DNA of 64,000 nt from Nymphaea colorata (taxonomy: Eukaryota; Streptophyta; Magnoliopsida; Nymphaeales; Nymphaeaceae): the NCBI RefSeq assembly GCF_008831285.2, contig NC_045146.1:16733149-16797148 (forward strand). Direction: 5' to 3'. Under the pieces are notes generated by a model. The model had not been told where the DNA came from, did not search any database, and worked only from the letters and a program-made list of their open reading frames with translations. Both the position numbers and the translations under genes were made by a program. Positions 22,223 through 35,621 of the stretch are shown here, piece after piece. Position 1 is the first letter of the stretch. Every line of letters starts with the position of its first letter.

Positions 22223-25200
22223 GAGAGAGAGAGAGATTCTCTTGGTGGTGGGGAGGGGGAGGGGGAGGACGGGCAGTGCGCTGGCTTCCTTCAAGTTGAC
22301 AGAATCGGACGGCTGATGTGCGAGAAGCATTGCGCGCCAAGCCAGATTTTATTGACCCCCTTTAATTAAGTTATCATCAGTAGTGTGTGCTAACTACTAG
22401 AGAGAGAGATGCCGATAAAATAGGAATCTAAGAGAGAGAGAGAGATGATCATAAAAGCTGGGATTAAGCATTCACTTGGACGGCACTCAGAGTTTAATTC
22501 TGCATATCAGAATCAAAAGATGGAAGAAAAGGACTGAGGCACTGAAATAGCTGATTATATTAATTGAGGCAGACTAGGCAGTGAAGTAACTGATTATATT
22601 AAACCAAACAGGGTTGAGGGAGAGAGACACTAACTGATAATATTAAACTAGGTGGGGAGAGAGAGGCCATGGATGGTGCACGTGAAGGTAGCTATACCTA
22701 GGCAGGAGGGAAGGTGGGCAGAAGCTTCCCTCCTTCGTTGCTTTCTGGAGCAGCTTCTGATCTCAATGCACGAATGACCGGGTCGACTGTCTGTGTTAGT
22801 TTCGTGAACGCATAATTAAGAATTGTAAGCCGAATTTGCAAAGTTGACATTTGTTTAACCAGTGGTTTCTCTCGCTGCTTCATCACTTGACATTTGACAC
22901 AGCTTGCAAACATGGAATGTGCACATGGATAACCCATTTCATCCTCGTATCAACTCCTCCTCGTCCAAAAGAAGCTTCAAGGGCTCTCAGATACACTCTG
23001 GTCGTTGTATCTATTAGTAGAAGGCATATGTTCTGAGAATTAGTTTTCTGAAAATGTTGAGCAAAAAATTTGAATCACATTCAGTCACATCAGATTTGAA
23101 ACTTTCGTTTTTTTTTCCAAAGGAAGTTGCTCAAAAAAATTGCCTGATTTATGTCAAGTTCATTGAATAGGGTTGAGTACTCCCAGGTTTGAAGTGATAT
23201 ATATATATATATATATATATAAACCAAACCTATATATACAAATGCATACCTCTATCTGTGTGTATGTGTGTGTGTGCGTGTGTTCTACTCTTTATCATGA
23301 ATCAGGTGAATGGAATTGGTTCAGCTATGAATGAAATGGGTTAAATTTAGTACAGATTTTGCCATTTTTTTTATCTAGATCCGATTATTCCTGTTTTAAA
23401 GTTGTTCTAAAGAGGCAGCCTCGTTGCAGCCCCACCAGAACAAAATGTTTTGATCAAATTTAGATAAAAACTTGCACTCAAAGTAGCATACCATCAATTT
23501 TAAGAAGCTGCACAAAAAAGAATGCTATATACAAGGAAAATATAGGGATTCCAATTGAGACAGGGAACAATGTGATATGAATAACAGAATTCCCACGACA
23601 GAGCAAGAAAGAAAAATTTTTGAAGTTAACTAAACCGGGACAAGGGATACTGCATTTACTAAAACCATGATAGAAAAAGGAAATGAAAAAAAAATTGGAA
23701 AGACGCCTCCCACCTTCACATTTGTTTGATCAACATGGGTAGGTATTTCTCATTGAATATTTTTATACACAAGGGCAAAAGGCCGTGCTCAACTTTTGAA
23801 GGAATAAATTAAGCAAACTCATTTCTTATCGTTTCCGTTTCGCTGCTGGAAACAGAGAGTAATACAAAAGCAGAGATAGATCGATCAAAATTTTCGAACT
23901 TGATTGTGTTTTGTTATATCACTGAATTGTTTCCTGTTTTTGCCATTCTTTTCCTCTTAGATTAGAAAAAAGTAATCGGACGAATGCTGAAGAAAGCCTG
24001 GCTTCTTCCACAGAATAGTTGTAGAAGGGGAAATGCAGTACCATCACCACTCCAGTGTGGGATGTCATACTTCCTCTCCCGCCTACCTCACATGGTATGC
24101 CTCTTCACACTTAGCATCCATCTCTCATCATCTCCTTGCGCTAATACCAACCTCACCACACAAAAAGTGATGAGATGAGAGCTGGGAAACCAGATGAATG
24201 GGAACCTAACAGATCATTGTTCAGCCTAGTGTATTAAGATTGATTCCAGAATTGCAACTTGTAACTTGAACAAGTTGAGCCACCAGTTCACTGTCTGAGC
24301 CTCAGAGTTGAGGGCCAAAAATGATTTGGTTTGCTGAAGGGAGAGATGTCCGACTCTTGTAGGAACTTTCAAGCATGGGAAATTGCTTGGCTATATCGAA
24401 TCTGAAGCAAAAAATTGTGAAAAAAAAAAAGCTTCTGGAAAAATAACAAATACAAACTCGAGCACCAGAGTTGTTTTACGAATAAGGAAAAGCTATCAAT
24501 GCAGCAGATCAAACGAAATAAATCTTCCGAAGAAAAATGTTTACAGGTTCATATGCTCCAAAAAAGTATGAAATGTAAAGAAAAGGAAAAGGAAAAGCAT
24601 TATTATGATTTTGGGATACATAAAAGGTGGTGTTACAATAATTATGGAGAAAGTGCAGACCTACCATACTGAAAGGTTGAGAAGGAGAGAAAATGCCATT
24701 GACCAAACTCGAGGAATGGCTCCATGGAACACCAAGTACCATTGGAAGGTATAGAACATCTCACATTCATAAAATGACGGAGAAAAGAGATTACCTGAAT
24801 GGATAACCTCGAATGGACTGCGCAAAACAAGATTTCCTTGTGCAAGGCCAGGTAATGGCATATGAAACACCAGAGCGAAAAAGGCAGATATCTCATCCAA
24901 CTTTTACTATATTCTTTTTTTTTTAATTACAATTTTATTTCATATTATGCATCTGAAGTTGGTAAGGCAAGCATATAAATCTTGAAGAAACAACACCCAT
25001 TGGATACAGTTCCATGTTCTCTCTTGAAAATAAAGAGTCCAACTTCAAGACAGAAGCCTGTGATAATAGCAAACTCGAATGAACCAGAAAAAGGGCATTC
25101 GGGCTTGGTCCCAGCTTGTAGATCCAAAGTCAGCAACATGGTGGTACTAGCCTCTGAACCATATTCTGCCAATGGATTTAAATCGGATTTACTTTTTACC

Positions 25201-27381
25201 ATATTCAATTTTATCCAATTCAGTAACATGGTGGCACTTCTATTATCCAACTCAGCAAGATGAAACAGTCTAATCCCTCAAGGCTGGGCGTTGGGAAGAG
25301 GACCTGCCTTGTCTTGTCTCAATTTATTTGATTATCTTGAGTCTTGATTAGTTTGATGACGATTGATAAAGAAAATAGGTTCAGTTATTAATAGGATATG
25401 AATTTGATATGCAATTTTCATTGTAGTCCGTTGTTTATACGATTAGAAACAGAGCTAATCAAGTAGTTCGGGAGTATGGCTGGCTCTGCCAACGAATGCA
25501 CAACGCTCAAACTTTATGTTTTGATCCAGTCGAATTTTTCGTAAGGAAAAAAGAACGAACGGAGCTACTGAACTAATTAGAAAAATTAAAATCAGGTATA
25601 TGAACTCAAGTTGACCCAATAAAAAATGCATACACTTGGAGTTATGGAGGTTCACCAGAAGCTAGATGAATCATGCAAGTTGGTCAAAGCGAACAAGAAA
25701 ATGTCTTTCTTTTCTTAAAAGCGATACACAATTTGAGAAAAGTTATTGATAGGTGTAGAAAATGAAAGGGGACATGTTTTAGTTTAACTATTGCGTATAC
25801 ACAAATTACTGAACTTATGAATTAAAATTCTCTGGCGGCATCTGTCTCTCCAACGGCAGCATACTCCCTCTCCGGCAGGATTCATTCAGTTCACGCCCCT
25901 CCCTCTCCGGCGTCCGCCTCTCCCTCCAGGTTTCTCTTCTGTTTTTGAATTCATACTGTTTTACAAAGCCCTTTTTAAATTAATGTGTTGGATTTTTTGG
26001 ACAACTTATCCTTTCAATTTTTTCTGAGTGCCGGAAGAATGGGCTACTACCTCCGATCAAGTTCTTCTTGGTAGCTTTAAAATGGTGAAGTTTTATATAC
26101 GGGTTCTCAGGTTATGGAGGAATCGATATGTGAGATCTATTAGGTACAGTCTTCTTCTTTCTGTCAAAATGTACTCACATGCTTGCCTTTCGCAAATTAC
26201 AAACCTTAAATAAGGTCGATGACATTTGTGAAACTAGTGCATGTAGGCAACAAAGCTTTATTGTTTTGTACATAAAGTTCATGTTTTCGGTGAACGCATT
26301 TGTTTTCAGGAGAACCAGATATTCCTGGTAATTTCTCAGTTTCCTTAGCTTTGTTCCGTTTTTATGGAATTAAATTTATGAGGCTAATTTGAACGTTCAG
26401 CTTCACAAGTAGTATTCTTTTGATTGATATGTACTTATATTCATGTCATAAAATTCGTTTCTATTTGTTTAATATAATTTATGCAATGCATTTGTTTACT
26501 CATCATTGGGTCTACAGTGGTTAATCGTTCTATATTCTCATTTATTCAATAGAATTCATGCAATGCATTTGTTTGACTTATTGTTGGACTCATAGAGGCA
26601 AATGTTTAGAACTTCATTCTATATTTAGTTGTAGTATTCATTTTTTACATTATCTCAAGAAAAATATATACCTTAAGAATTTTAGTCCTGATGGCACAAA
26701 GCACGAATTTGTGCCAAAAGTATTTGAAATGTCAATAAAGATCAAGTCGGTCTTAGCCTACTAGTTTGTGTTCTTGTAGTTTGTGTTCTTGTTGAACATT
26801 TTAACATTAATCAACTTGATGTATTGTGTCAAAGCTCTCCACCATGTGGATTCATCTCTTGATGTTCTTCTTTTATCATTCTTTAAAACCAAAACTTATT
26901 AAAGCAAGAAAAGGGCGGCAGTTTTCCACCTTGAAGTACTAACTCTTTTATGCCAAATTGATGGCACCCTACTCTAGCCCGGGCTCGTCCGTGTTGCTTA
27001 GCCAATTCAATGCGATGATCGATGAATTACATCACGAATTTCATTGATTATTTTGAAATAATCAACAACGCCATTGTCACTGGACGATGGTAGGAAAAGA
27101 AAATACTAATAAACTTATCCCTGTTGCAACATTAGACTTATTGAAGCCCACGAATTTGGTTGTATCTACATATTGTATTTCTAACTTCTTAAAGTTATAT
27201 ATTCATAATATTATTTAATATGCTACACGTTAGGGACCCCGTTTCTTGGGAGCCTCTGAAAAGAAAAAAGAAAAAAACCTGCAATATCTCTTGTTCACCT
27301 CACAGGAAAAGGGGCGCGGGAGATAACGTATTCCAATTCCCTGCACCAACACCAGTCACTCGTTTCGACGTCGTCATGATC
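22223..27381. other. Intergenic between snakin and PPR genes (divergent promoters at its two ends)
   Basis: The left end should hold the snakin promoter and the right end the PPR promoter. Contents seen: three loose copies of TAACTGATTATATTAA around 22545-22650, a (TA)n tract at 23197-23221, a TG repeat near 23258-23282, and two diverged copies of a TGCAATGCATTTGTTT segment near 26481 and 26555. At 25855-25925 there is a pyrimidine-rich, leader-like patch. Open frames at 24642-25263 exist on both strands but show no domain and are not called. Confidence 0.45.
23197..23221. repeat. (AT)n microsatellite
   Basis: Perfect run of about 12 AT units. Confidence 0.95.
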
Positions 27382-27388
27382 TATAAAT
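27382..27388 (+). promoter_or_regulatory. Probable TATA box of the PPR gene
   Basis: TATAAAT lies about 100 bases before the start codon and is followed by a GA-rich stretch (27396-27428), giving a predicted 5' UTR of about 70 bases. Confidence 0.6.
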
Positions 27389-27483
27389 GCAATGAGAGAG
27401 ATAGAGAGAGAGAGAGAGAAGGAGAGAGCTCCTTTTAATCTTTCTCTCCTCAGCAACACAGAATTCTCCCTCTTTTACACTCC

Positions 27484-29904
27484 ATGGGAGCTGAAATTGT
27501 CCAACTTCGTCCTCCCTTTCCCGCGCAACCATCGCCATGCTACCACCCGCCATCGCCACCGCTACCGACCCCGCAGCCACCCAGTTCCGTCCCTATGCAA
27601 ACTGTAATCGACAATCTCTTTCATCTCTCACTGGCTTCCTCTCACCACTCCCCTCCCCTCCCATCGGAAATGCCCAAAAATCTACGCGTCGAATCGAACC
27701 CGTCTGCGTCAGTCCAGCAACAGGATTCTCCTGGTGGCGCTGAGATGAGCTCTCTATCCTTGACAGGTAAATCTATTCTTGAGTCTTTGAGCGAAAAATG
27801 TGGTGATGACTTGCATGGTTTTCTGTCTTCTATGGATGAGCTCCGGGAGGATCCATTTGGGGTACTGAAATTCTTGGAAAATTCCGGGGATTGGGGTCTG
27901 GCATTGAAAATTTTCGAGTGGCTCATCGATCAGAGCGACACCCATTTGAGCAAAGAGTCGATTGAATTGATGATCAGGATCTTGGGAAAAGAATCCCAAC
28001 ATACTGTTGCTTGCAAGCTGTTTGATAGAGTTCCTTTAGAGGATTATGCATTGGATGCGTATTCGCACACTTCTATGATTCATGCCTATGGTCGAATTGG
28101 TAAATTTGAACGTGCCTTTAGTCTCTTTGAATCAATGAAGCAAAATGGCGTTGAGCCCACTCTGGTTACGTACAATGTAGTGCTTGATCTTTATGGTAGA
28201 ATTGAACGTTCTTGGAATCAAATTTCGTCTCTTCTGAATGAGATGAGAAGCAAAGGTTTGCGCTTCGATGAATTCACTTGCAGTACTGTTGTATCTGCCT
28301 GTAGTAGGCAGGGTTTGTGTGAAGAGGCCGTTGAGTTCTTTGAAGGATATAAATTGGAGGGGTATTCTCCCGGTAAGATTGCGTACAATGCATTGCTGAA
28401 TGCATATGGAAGGGCTGGGAGGTGCTCTGATGCACTGAATGTGCTGAGAGAAATGGAAGGCAACGACTGCCCTCCAGACGTGGTGACATACAATGAGCTA
28501 ATTCTGGCATATGCAAGAGCGGGACTTTATGATGAAGGTTTTTCCATGATTGACACCATGATGAGCAAGGGAATTCTGCCTAATGTTATAACATATACAA
28601 CTCTTATAAGTGCATATGGTAAGGCTGGTAAAGAAGACAAGGCCTTGGAACTCTTTACTCAGATGAAAGAATCAGGGTGCCTGCCCAATGTCTACACGTA
28701 CAACACAATACTTGGAATGCTTGGAAAGAAGTCCAGATTGAAGGAGATGATGGAGATCTTTTTTGAGATGAAAACTCGAGGATGCACCCCAAACAGGGTG
28801 ACGTGGAATACGATGCTAGCAATGTGTGGGAGCAAAGTGAGGCATAACTATGTGAAGCAAGTGTTGGAAGAGATGAAGGTTTGTGGGTTTGATCCAGATC
28901 GTAGTACTTTCAATACATTGATTAGTGCATATGGTCGGTGTGGAATGGGAGCAGATGCTTACAAGATGTACAACGAGATGATCAGAGCTGGTTTTACTCC
29001 TAACCTATCAACCTGCAATTCTCTTTTGAATGTATTAGCAAGGAAGGGGGACTGGAAGACAGCAGAATCCGTTATGGCAGACTTGAAGCTGAAAGGATTC
29101 AAGCCTAATGAGACATCTTTCTCTTTGATGTTGCAAGCTTATGCGAGAGGCCAAAACATTGAAGGGATACAAGCTATTGAAAGAGAACTATACAACGGTA
29201 AAACTTTTCCAAGTTGGGTTTTGTTGAGAACCCTAATTCTTGTAAATTTCAAGTGCAAAAGGTTAAATGGTATGGAAAAAGCATTCGGTGAGCTGAGAAG
29301 AAAGGGGTACAACCCTGATCTGGTCATCTTTAACTCCATGATTTCCGTTTATGCAAGGAATAAGATGTTTGATCGTGCCCATGATATGCTGAATCTCATT
29401 CGTGAGAGTGGCTTGGAACCTGATCTCATGACTTACAATAGCTTGATGGACATGTATGCAAGAACAGGTGAGTGTTGGAAAGCGGAAGAGACACTTCGAG
29501 GATTGAAAAAGAAAAACTCCCAATGTAAGCCTGATCTTGTCTCTTATAACACTGTAATCAAAGCATTTTCAAAGCAAGGTCTCATGCAAGAGGCCCGCAG
29601 CATGCTTTCTGAGATGACAAATGTGGGGATATCTCCTTGCATAGTAACCTATAATACTTTTGTCAGTGGATATTTAAGGCTTGGCATGTTTACGGAGGCA
29701 ACCAATGTCATTGAGTTCATGATCAAGGAAAATTGCAGACCTGATGAGCTGACCTATAACATGGTTGTTGATCATTATTGTAAATCTAACAAGTATGGAG
29801 AAGCAATTGAGTTCATTTCAAAGATTAGGAAAATGGATCATACCATTGATGATGAATTGTGGAGAAAGCTGAGTATGAGGATACATGAGAAGGCAAGAGC
29901 ATAA
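27484..29904 (+). CDS. P-class pentatricopeptide repeat protein, probably plastid-targeted, 806 aa, single exon
   Basis: One uninterrupted frame encodes tandem 35-residue helical repeats of the PPR P class, which bind single-stranded organelle RNA with one base per repeat. Typical repeat phrases are VVTYNELILAYARAG, NVITYTTLISAYGKAG and DLVSYNTVIKAFSKQG; repeats run from about residue 180 to residue 790, roughly 17 units. A linker containing FPSWVLLRTLILVNFKCK interrupts the array near residues 577-592, as in Arabidopsis At2g18940, which matches best from memory along the C-terminal half. There is no E, DYW or SMR domain. The first 70 residues are Pro/Ser-rich with few acidic residues, consistent with a transit peptide. 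The start is the first ATG after the TATA box and sits in a CCATGG context. Absence of introns is normal for PPR genes. Confidence 0.95.
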   Translation: MGAEIVQLRPPFPAQPSPCYHPPSPPLPTPQPPSSVPMQTVIDNLFHLSLASSHHSPPLPSEMPKNLRVESNPSASVQQQDSPGGAEMSSLSLTGKSILESLSEKCGDDLHGFLSSMDELREDPFGVLKFLENSGDWGLALKIFEWLIDQSDTHLSKESIELMIRILGKESQHTVACKLFDRVPLEDYALDAYSHTSMIHAYGRIGKFERAFSLFESMKQNGVEPTLVTYNVVLDLYGRIERSWNQISSLLNEMRSKGLRFDEFTCSTVVSACSRQGLCEEAVEFFEGYKLEGYSPGKIAYNALLNAYGRAGRCSDALNVLREMEGNDCPPDVVTYNELILAYARAGLYDEGFSMIDTMMSKGILPNVITYTTLISAYGKAGKEDKALELFTQMKESGCLPNVYTYNTILGMLGKKSRLKEMMEIFFEMKTRGCTPNRVTWNTMLAMCGSKVRHNYVKQVLEEMKVCGFDPDRSTFNTLISAYGRCGMGADAYKMYNEMIRAGFTPNLSTCNSLLNVLARKGDWKTAESVMADLKLKGFKPNETSFSLMLQAYARGQNIEGIQAIERELYNGKTFPSWVLLRTLILVNFKCKRLNGMEKAFGELRRKGYNPDLVIFNSMISVYARNKMFDRAHDMLNLIRESGLEPDLMTYNSLMDMYARTGECWKAEETLRGLKKKNSQCKPDLVSYNTVIKAFSKQGLMQEARSMLSEMTNVGISPCIVTYNTFVSGYLRLGMFTEATNVIEFMIKENCRPDELTYNMVVDHYCKSNKYGEAIEFISKIRKMDHTIDDELWRKLSMRIHEKARA

Positions 29905-31153
29905 ATCTTTGAGAACATATGGTAGCCAGTTGCTGGCTCCCCTTGCAAAACGTACAGGTGTTAAAAGATGCTATTTCACACATTAGATCCCAATTTTATG
30001 AAAGATGTATTTAGCAATGGAGGACTTCCACAATGCAGATGGAAGCTCTGGTATGTGTATATCCTGTTCATTTTATTTAATGCTTTGAAGCAATTCTTTT
30101 ACTAGTAAAATGCTTAATATGAGCCCACAGTGTAATATTTGTCCTTGCCTTTTTTTTTTCCTTATGTTATATGCCAAATTACCATTTGGCCTTTTCTTGG
30201 CTCTGAGACTGGCACAACCAATTTGCAGTAGCTAACTGTGTGGTGTTCGCAAAGAGATAAGGTCCAACCCAAACAAAGAGACCAAACATCCAGTACATGT
30301 AACTCCCTGCTGAGCCCCTGGCAGCGTATGTGCAAGCTCTTTGACAATGCATGCAATTACCAGATTTCAGAATCTCCATCATGTCACAATCTTTACTTTT
30401 TATCTGTTCATGCAATAGAAAGTGGATAACAAGGGGAACTTGAGATAAGCAAAGTCAGTGAGGAGTTTGGTTATGGGGTTCACAAGTCATGCCATGTGGC
30501 TAGACTGCAAAGAAATAAGATCTTTCTGCTTCTTTATGTGAGACTGCTATGTGGCTTTGAAGAGATGCAAAGAAAATCAAGTTTTCAGCTCCCTACTTGC
30601 CAGGACCTCTCCTGCTTCATTTAACTCTACTGCGACGTGCATAATCTTTTGCACGAACCATAAGCATCATTGGTACTTGTCCTATAGTTGTTAAGTAAGA
30701 TATTTCCTTCATTAAGGATGTACACTTAGACATATGTATATTGCCGTGTAAAGCAACTCTTAGACAACACATTCATGATTCATAGCAAGGTCAATTTACT
30801 TTTCTAACTGTTTGTTAACGGAAGAAAGTGTAAAAATGAACCGCCTAAATTGGCCAAAAATAAGTATGCTATACGGTAAGCAGCACAAGATACAACATTA
30901 TATCAAATGAAACAAGGAAAGAGTTTGAAGTAGTTGCATAATCATTGTAAGAGGTATGTGTAAGGTCTTATTTTACGAAATATTGATATGTGGGACAAAG
31001 CTCACCTGGCAATAAGACAACCCACAGCAGATTTAATAGAATTTCGTCGGGAAATTATGCACAAACTACTGTAAGTGTAAGCATATTGAGCAATGGAAGG
31101 TCAGAAACTAATGCAATTTCTTCCAAGTTGTAGTTCTTACATGTGCTTGATAT

Positions 31154-31243
31154 GGTACCTGCAGGTATATCCAAGTGTCAGATTGGTATTCTAGGTACGG
31201 TACCTGCAAATATCTCCAAACATCAGATTGGTATTCTAGGTAG
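31154..31243. repeat. Tandem duplication, unit 45 bp
   Basis: GGTACCTGCA starts at 31154 and again at 31199; both copies end with CAGATTGGTATTCTAGGTA. The copies differ at about five positions. Confidence 0.85.
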
Positions 31244-34200
31244 TTTTTGAACTTCATGCTTAAATCACAGATTGAAGGGAGAAACTCGGCTGTGCTTCCT
31301 CTGTGCACTGATTTCAGTTGCAGAGCAACCAAACAGTACCCAATGAAGCTGAAACTCAGAAAAGAGATTCTGATGGTGACGCTTAGATATGTTCACCTTG
31401 ATGCTGAAAAGTTTCATATCCTTTAAGCAATAAACAATCTAAGCATCCTTATGTTTGTAAGATATTTCTCCTGCTCATGTCTCTCAGTATGTTCTGTTGA
31501 GAAAGCTGTGTAAACTCGAAAATTTTCTTCGCTGCTTTAGGCCTGGTCTGTGTCATCATGTGCAAAGGGAACCGACTTTCTCTGCATTGGAACCCACTGC
31601 CTCTCTCTGGTGAGAAGAGAAAGTTTAATGGCACCAACCCAGGTACAATTCGAGTTTGTCTTCAAAATGGGGTGGGTGTGAGAAACTTGTAGGTCTCGCC
31701 CTTTATTTTTCTCAGCCATTTCAAAGTTTGAGGGTTATCAGACACCCCTGAAGCTCCCGAAGTCCTCCTTAGCCGGGTGGACAGATCTCCTGTTGGGTAT
31801 GTTGGATGTGAACTGAAATTACATCGTTGGCAAGTTTCAAAACTTTTCATTGTGTACATCGGAGAGTCGGAATTGCCGTTCTGCTTAACTCTTGCAGTCA
31901 ACATCCCAACCTAAGATCATCGGAACCCGAAAAGTACATTGGTTGGTCTGGCTTGGTCTTAGCTAGGGACAGAAACTGAGCCAGTAACCACATTAGGTGT
32001 GATTCTACAATTAGTAAAGCGTTAGTAGTTAACCTGACAAGGACCAGCTTAATTAATGCATAACTAGCAAAAGGAAAGGAGATCTATATTAATGACGGAG
32101 TAGAAAAATGACTTATCACTTGGGCCCTCATTAGCAGAAGTAAGCGTGCAGGCACTAGAATAGTTGTGATAATTGGGTTCAATCTCATGCCATTATAGGC
32201 AATACTGAACGTAGCACTTTGCACAATCAAATTTGGTTTTGGATGAGACAGCTAAAACTAAAATTGGATGCGAATGATCTAAGATACTTTAACCATCGAG
32301 ATTGAGCAAGTTTTCTCGATCATAATCACTAAACTCGTTTTCGACAAATGTCTGAAACTAAAAAGAAAAACTTCCTTTTCATTTCTACTCTAAAACTGTA
32401 AGAAGAATTATCAGTATACTGATCATAAAATATGTAGAAATATGGTAACGGGGAAAATTTAGCTCTTGATATATGAATGTCGCGCTAAAAATCACATTAA
32501 AACCTGAGATTTACGAAAACAAACAGTATTCTGAAATTATTATATTTTCTTATAGTCAAAGATCTTGAGTTGTTACATCAAAGTCACGACAAATATTGAT
32601 AACACGTACGACTATGCTTTTGCTCCCCGAACTTTATTTAATCAAAGGTAATGGGACATGATACATGAATGGTTCCACATCTCCAAGAATGGCTGCCTGC
32701 TGTTCTCCACAGTAAGCAGTTGCTTTCACCGTCTTCCCTGTATTGCCTAACTGTCTACTTGATTCAATGGTTCTCTTAAAATAGTGACGCAACCTAGGCT
32801 GCAGGGTTCCATGGTGGTCCACCTCTAAGTTGATAGCAACTTAACCTATAATAGGGCTACCACTTCTGAATAAGAGCATGGAGCAGATTCAAACCTAAGA
32901 AGAAGAAGAAACGGAAAAGAAGGAGAAGAAGACAAGGGGAAAAAAACAAATCCCACTTCCCACTTAGGCTACAGCAGTAGAGGACCTGTCGTATCCTACA
33001 TACCACTAATTCTTTATGCTTTCTTCCTTAGGCTCTCCTCATAGCAGAAAATTAACTATTGCCTACAAATGTGCAGGCTAAAGTCTTTGATGTCAAACCT
33101 CATGTGCTCATTATGCTACAATCACATGAGATAGAGAGAAAGAGAAATTTCCTTTTCTTTTATTTTTTACCGATGTGAATCTTACTAAGGCCTAGGCCTC
33201 AAGGGGGTTGGCGCATTAGAGTGAAGCCTCAGGCAATTAGTTAGACAACTAACTTAAGCAACAGGAGAATCAGAAATTTTTGGCTGAGGGGCACTAAGTA
33301 AAAGGAAAAAAAAAATAGACCCTTCAAATACATAGTAAAATGATTAAGGGGGAACAATAGATAGATAAAAAAATTATTTGAAGACAACCAATATGTCAAT
33401 AACTAAATTTTGTAAGACTATATGGGAAACAGCCCGCACAAGCCCACATGGGGCGCCTCCATGGAGTTCAAGTTTTATGAACCTTAACTCTTTGCACAAG
33501 ACAAAGTATGCATATGCCATGGAGGCTGGGGAACTAGCCAGCTATGAGGTTTTACGACCATGGACCGGTGACTGAGTCTCTTGACCTTGGTGTCATGACT
33601 CAGTTTGACAGTTCCCAACTCGCTCCTTAGCAGCTTCGATTAAAACCCCAAAAAGGCTAGTAAAGTGACCACAAATCACTTAACAACCTCTTTTGTGACT
33701 CTTTGAAGATTCCAGAATAATTTTTCTAGTATATGGGTAGGCTGTGGAGGGTGGGGTACTACCCATGAGGTTTTATGACCATGGGCAGGCGACCGAGACT
33801 CTCGACCCCGGTGCAGTTATCCCATATATCTAAATCTAAAAGAAGATCCTCATCAAGATGGAGTTTTGGACTGGCCTATTCCATAGTGGCAAACCAGGGA
33901 CAGTGGAGGAGAGCCAAACAGTTGCTCCACCCTGAGGAAGATTTGATCCCTGTGGAAAGTGTACTTGCAACACCCAACTCTCCCAAACATCAGAAAAGCA
34001 GAATTGCAATCCAGTTTGCTGGGCCTGGATGGGCTGAAAGGTGTCTTTGATCTTCCTGTCTCAAATTAAAGTGATAAGTTGTGTGGTCTAGGCTTTTTCC
34101 TTGTGCTTGATTCAGAAGCAATTGGGACCCATGTGAAAGCTTGGAGGAAAAAATGCTATGGGTTACAAATGCAAATGGTTCAGATGCAGTACAGCTAAAT

Positions 34201-35456
34201 ATAATGGGAGTCAGGCAGGAATTGGAATCTGCTGCGGCCACAATTGACAATGCATGACCTGCACTGCATGTGATCTGTTTAGAACCCTAGCTGTAACCCA
34301 AGATCTTCAGAGTTTAGGACCTTGGTTAAAGCTCATTTACAGCACTCGTAAAAACTAAGTGGATCGATTGTTCTGATCAATTTTTGAAAGCGTGAAAGAG
34401 TAATAAATTTTTTTGATATGGGCATCAAATGCATAGTTTTGACACAATGGAAATGAATCTTTATGGTTCTGTTGATCACTTATGAAATAAAGTAGCGGTC
34501 AAAGAACATTTTTGAACTAGTCAAAAGACTTGATCTGAAAATATTTTATGTCATTTTTTTCAGAATAATTGTAATACCATTTGTCCCCATAATGCTTCTT
34601 TCTAGTGCTATAAGCCTGTAACTTCACTATCTAGACGGAAAGCTGCCATTACTTTCTTTACATACACTCATTAATGCCTCGAGGATACTCGAAAAACTGC
34701 TAAAGAACGTAAGTACATCTCTATATCTAGTTTTAAGACTTTAAATTTGTTTAACTTTTGAAGAAAAAACTTCTGCAAATCAGAATTTACAGAGAATAAT
34801 AATTTGGAAAACTGCAGAAGCTACCATTTAAAATTCTTTCTCACTATGTTCCCAAGCCAAGATGTCCTTGAGAGCCCATTGATTTTTACAACTGCAGAAT
34901 GGTACTCCCTTCTTGCTGCCAGTTCCCAAACAGAAAGAAATCAGAGACTCCATGTTCTGTCTCACATCCCTCACCTCTGTCAATCCACACAGAGCATATT
35001 CTTGACAGCCCTGAGCCCATGCAAATTGGATCCCATGAACTGTTATTCACTGAGCAAAGTGAGAAAAAAAAAATTGGGTCCTACAGCCCATGCTTTTAAC
35101 ACCATGCAAATGAGTTTTATGCTCTATTTGGGTAAAAAAAGATCATGGTGGGGACAGCAACCCATGTTTGAACCAGGCAAGGACTCCACTTTTTTCACAG
35201 TTTCACCTCTAACAGGCAACCCTAATAATCAACTGCAGCTGCCATTGCCCATTGGTGTTGTTGTTGTCAAGGCTGTTATTAACATTAACTTCCCCCCACT
35301 CACTCATGACCATATAGAAAGATACAAGGAGAAGAGGACAGACCCTATATTAAAGCAATTCACCAGCCAAAAAGGAAGAGTGCAGTTGGAAGGAGGGGAA
35401 AAGAAAAAAAAAAAAAAACAGTGTGAAAGATGGGAAAATGAGGTGACCAACTTTAT

Positions 35457-35484
35457 GGGGGCCCACAGCCTTGTGTGGGCCCCC
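35457..35484. repeat. Perfect inverted repeat made of GGGCCCAC motifs
   Basis: GGGGGCCCACA (35457-35467) and TGTGGGCCCCC (35474-35484) are exact reverse complements around a 6-base loop. GGGCCCAC/GTGGGCCC are class I/II TCP-type sites in plants, so this may be a regulatory site, but no gene is assigned to it. Confidence 0.7.
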
Positions 35485-35572
35485 ACACCCACATGCAGAC
35501 TCCTTCACTATGGGTGCATGCTATTTGTAGGATTTTGTACCATATATATATTTCCCCAATTCAATGTTCCAT

Positions 35573-35587
35573 CTATATATATATATA

Positions 35588-35620
<33 letters not shown>

Positions 35621-35621
35621 A
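35573..35621. repeat. Compound (TA)n(TG)n(GA)n microsatellite
   Basis: Three dinucleotide runs follow one another without interruption. Confidence 0.95.

Noticed and set aside
24642-25263. Open frames on both strands in the snakin-PPR spacer
   Set aside because: No domain recognised, no promoter signals and no sensible splice partners. Could be a decayed gene, but nothing supports a call.
31262-31285. miR159-like AGATTGAAGGGAG
   Set aside because: Only about 11 bases match and no matching star arm is found nearby.
33540-33810. Two similar segments with GAGGTTTTAYGACCATGG
   Set aside because: Recognisable as a diverged duplication, but no pol III boxes, ends or coding content allow a mobile element call.
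34804-35604. 266-codon open frame on the plus strand
   Set aside because: It runs through a poly(A) tract and ends in TA and GT microsatellites, has no domain, and its composition changes along its length. Probably a chance frame.
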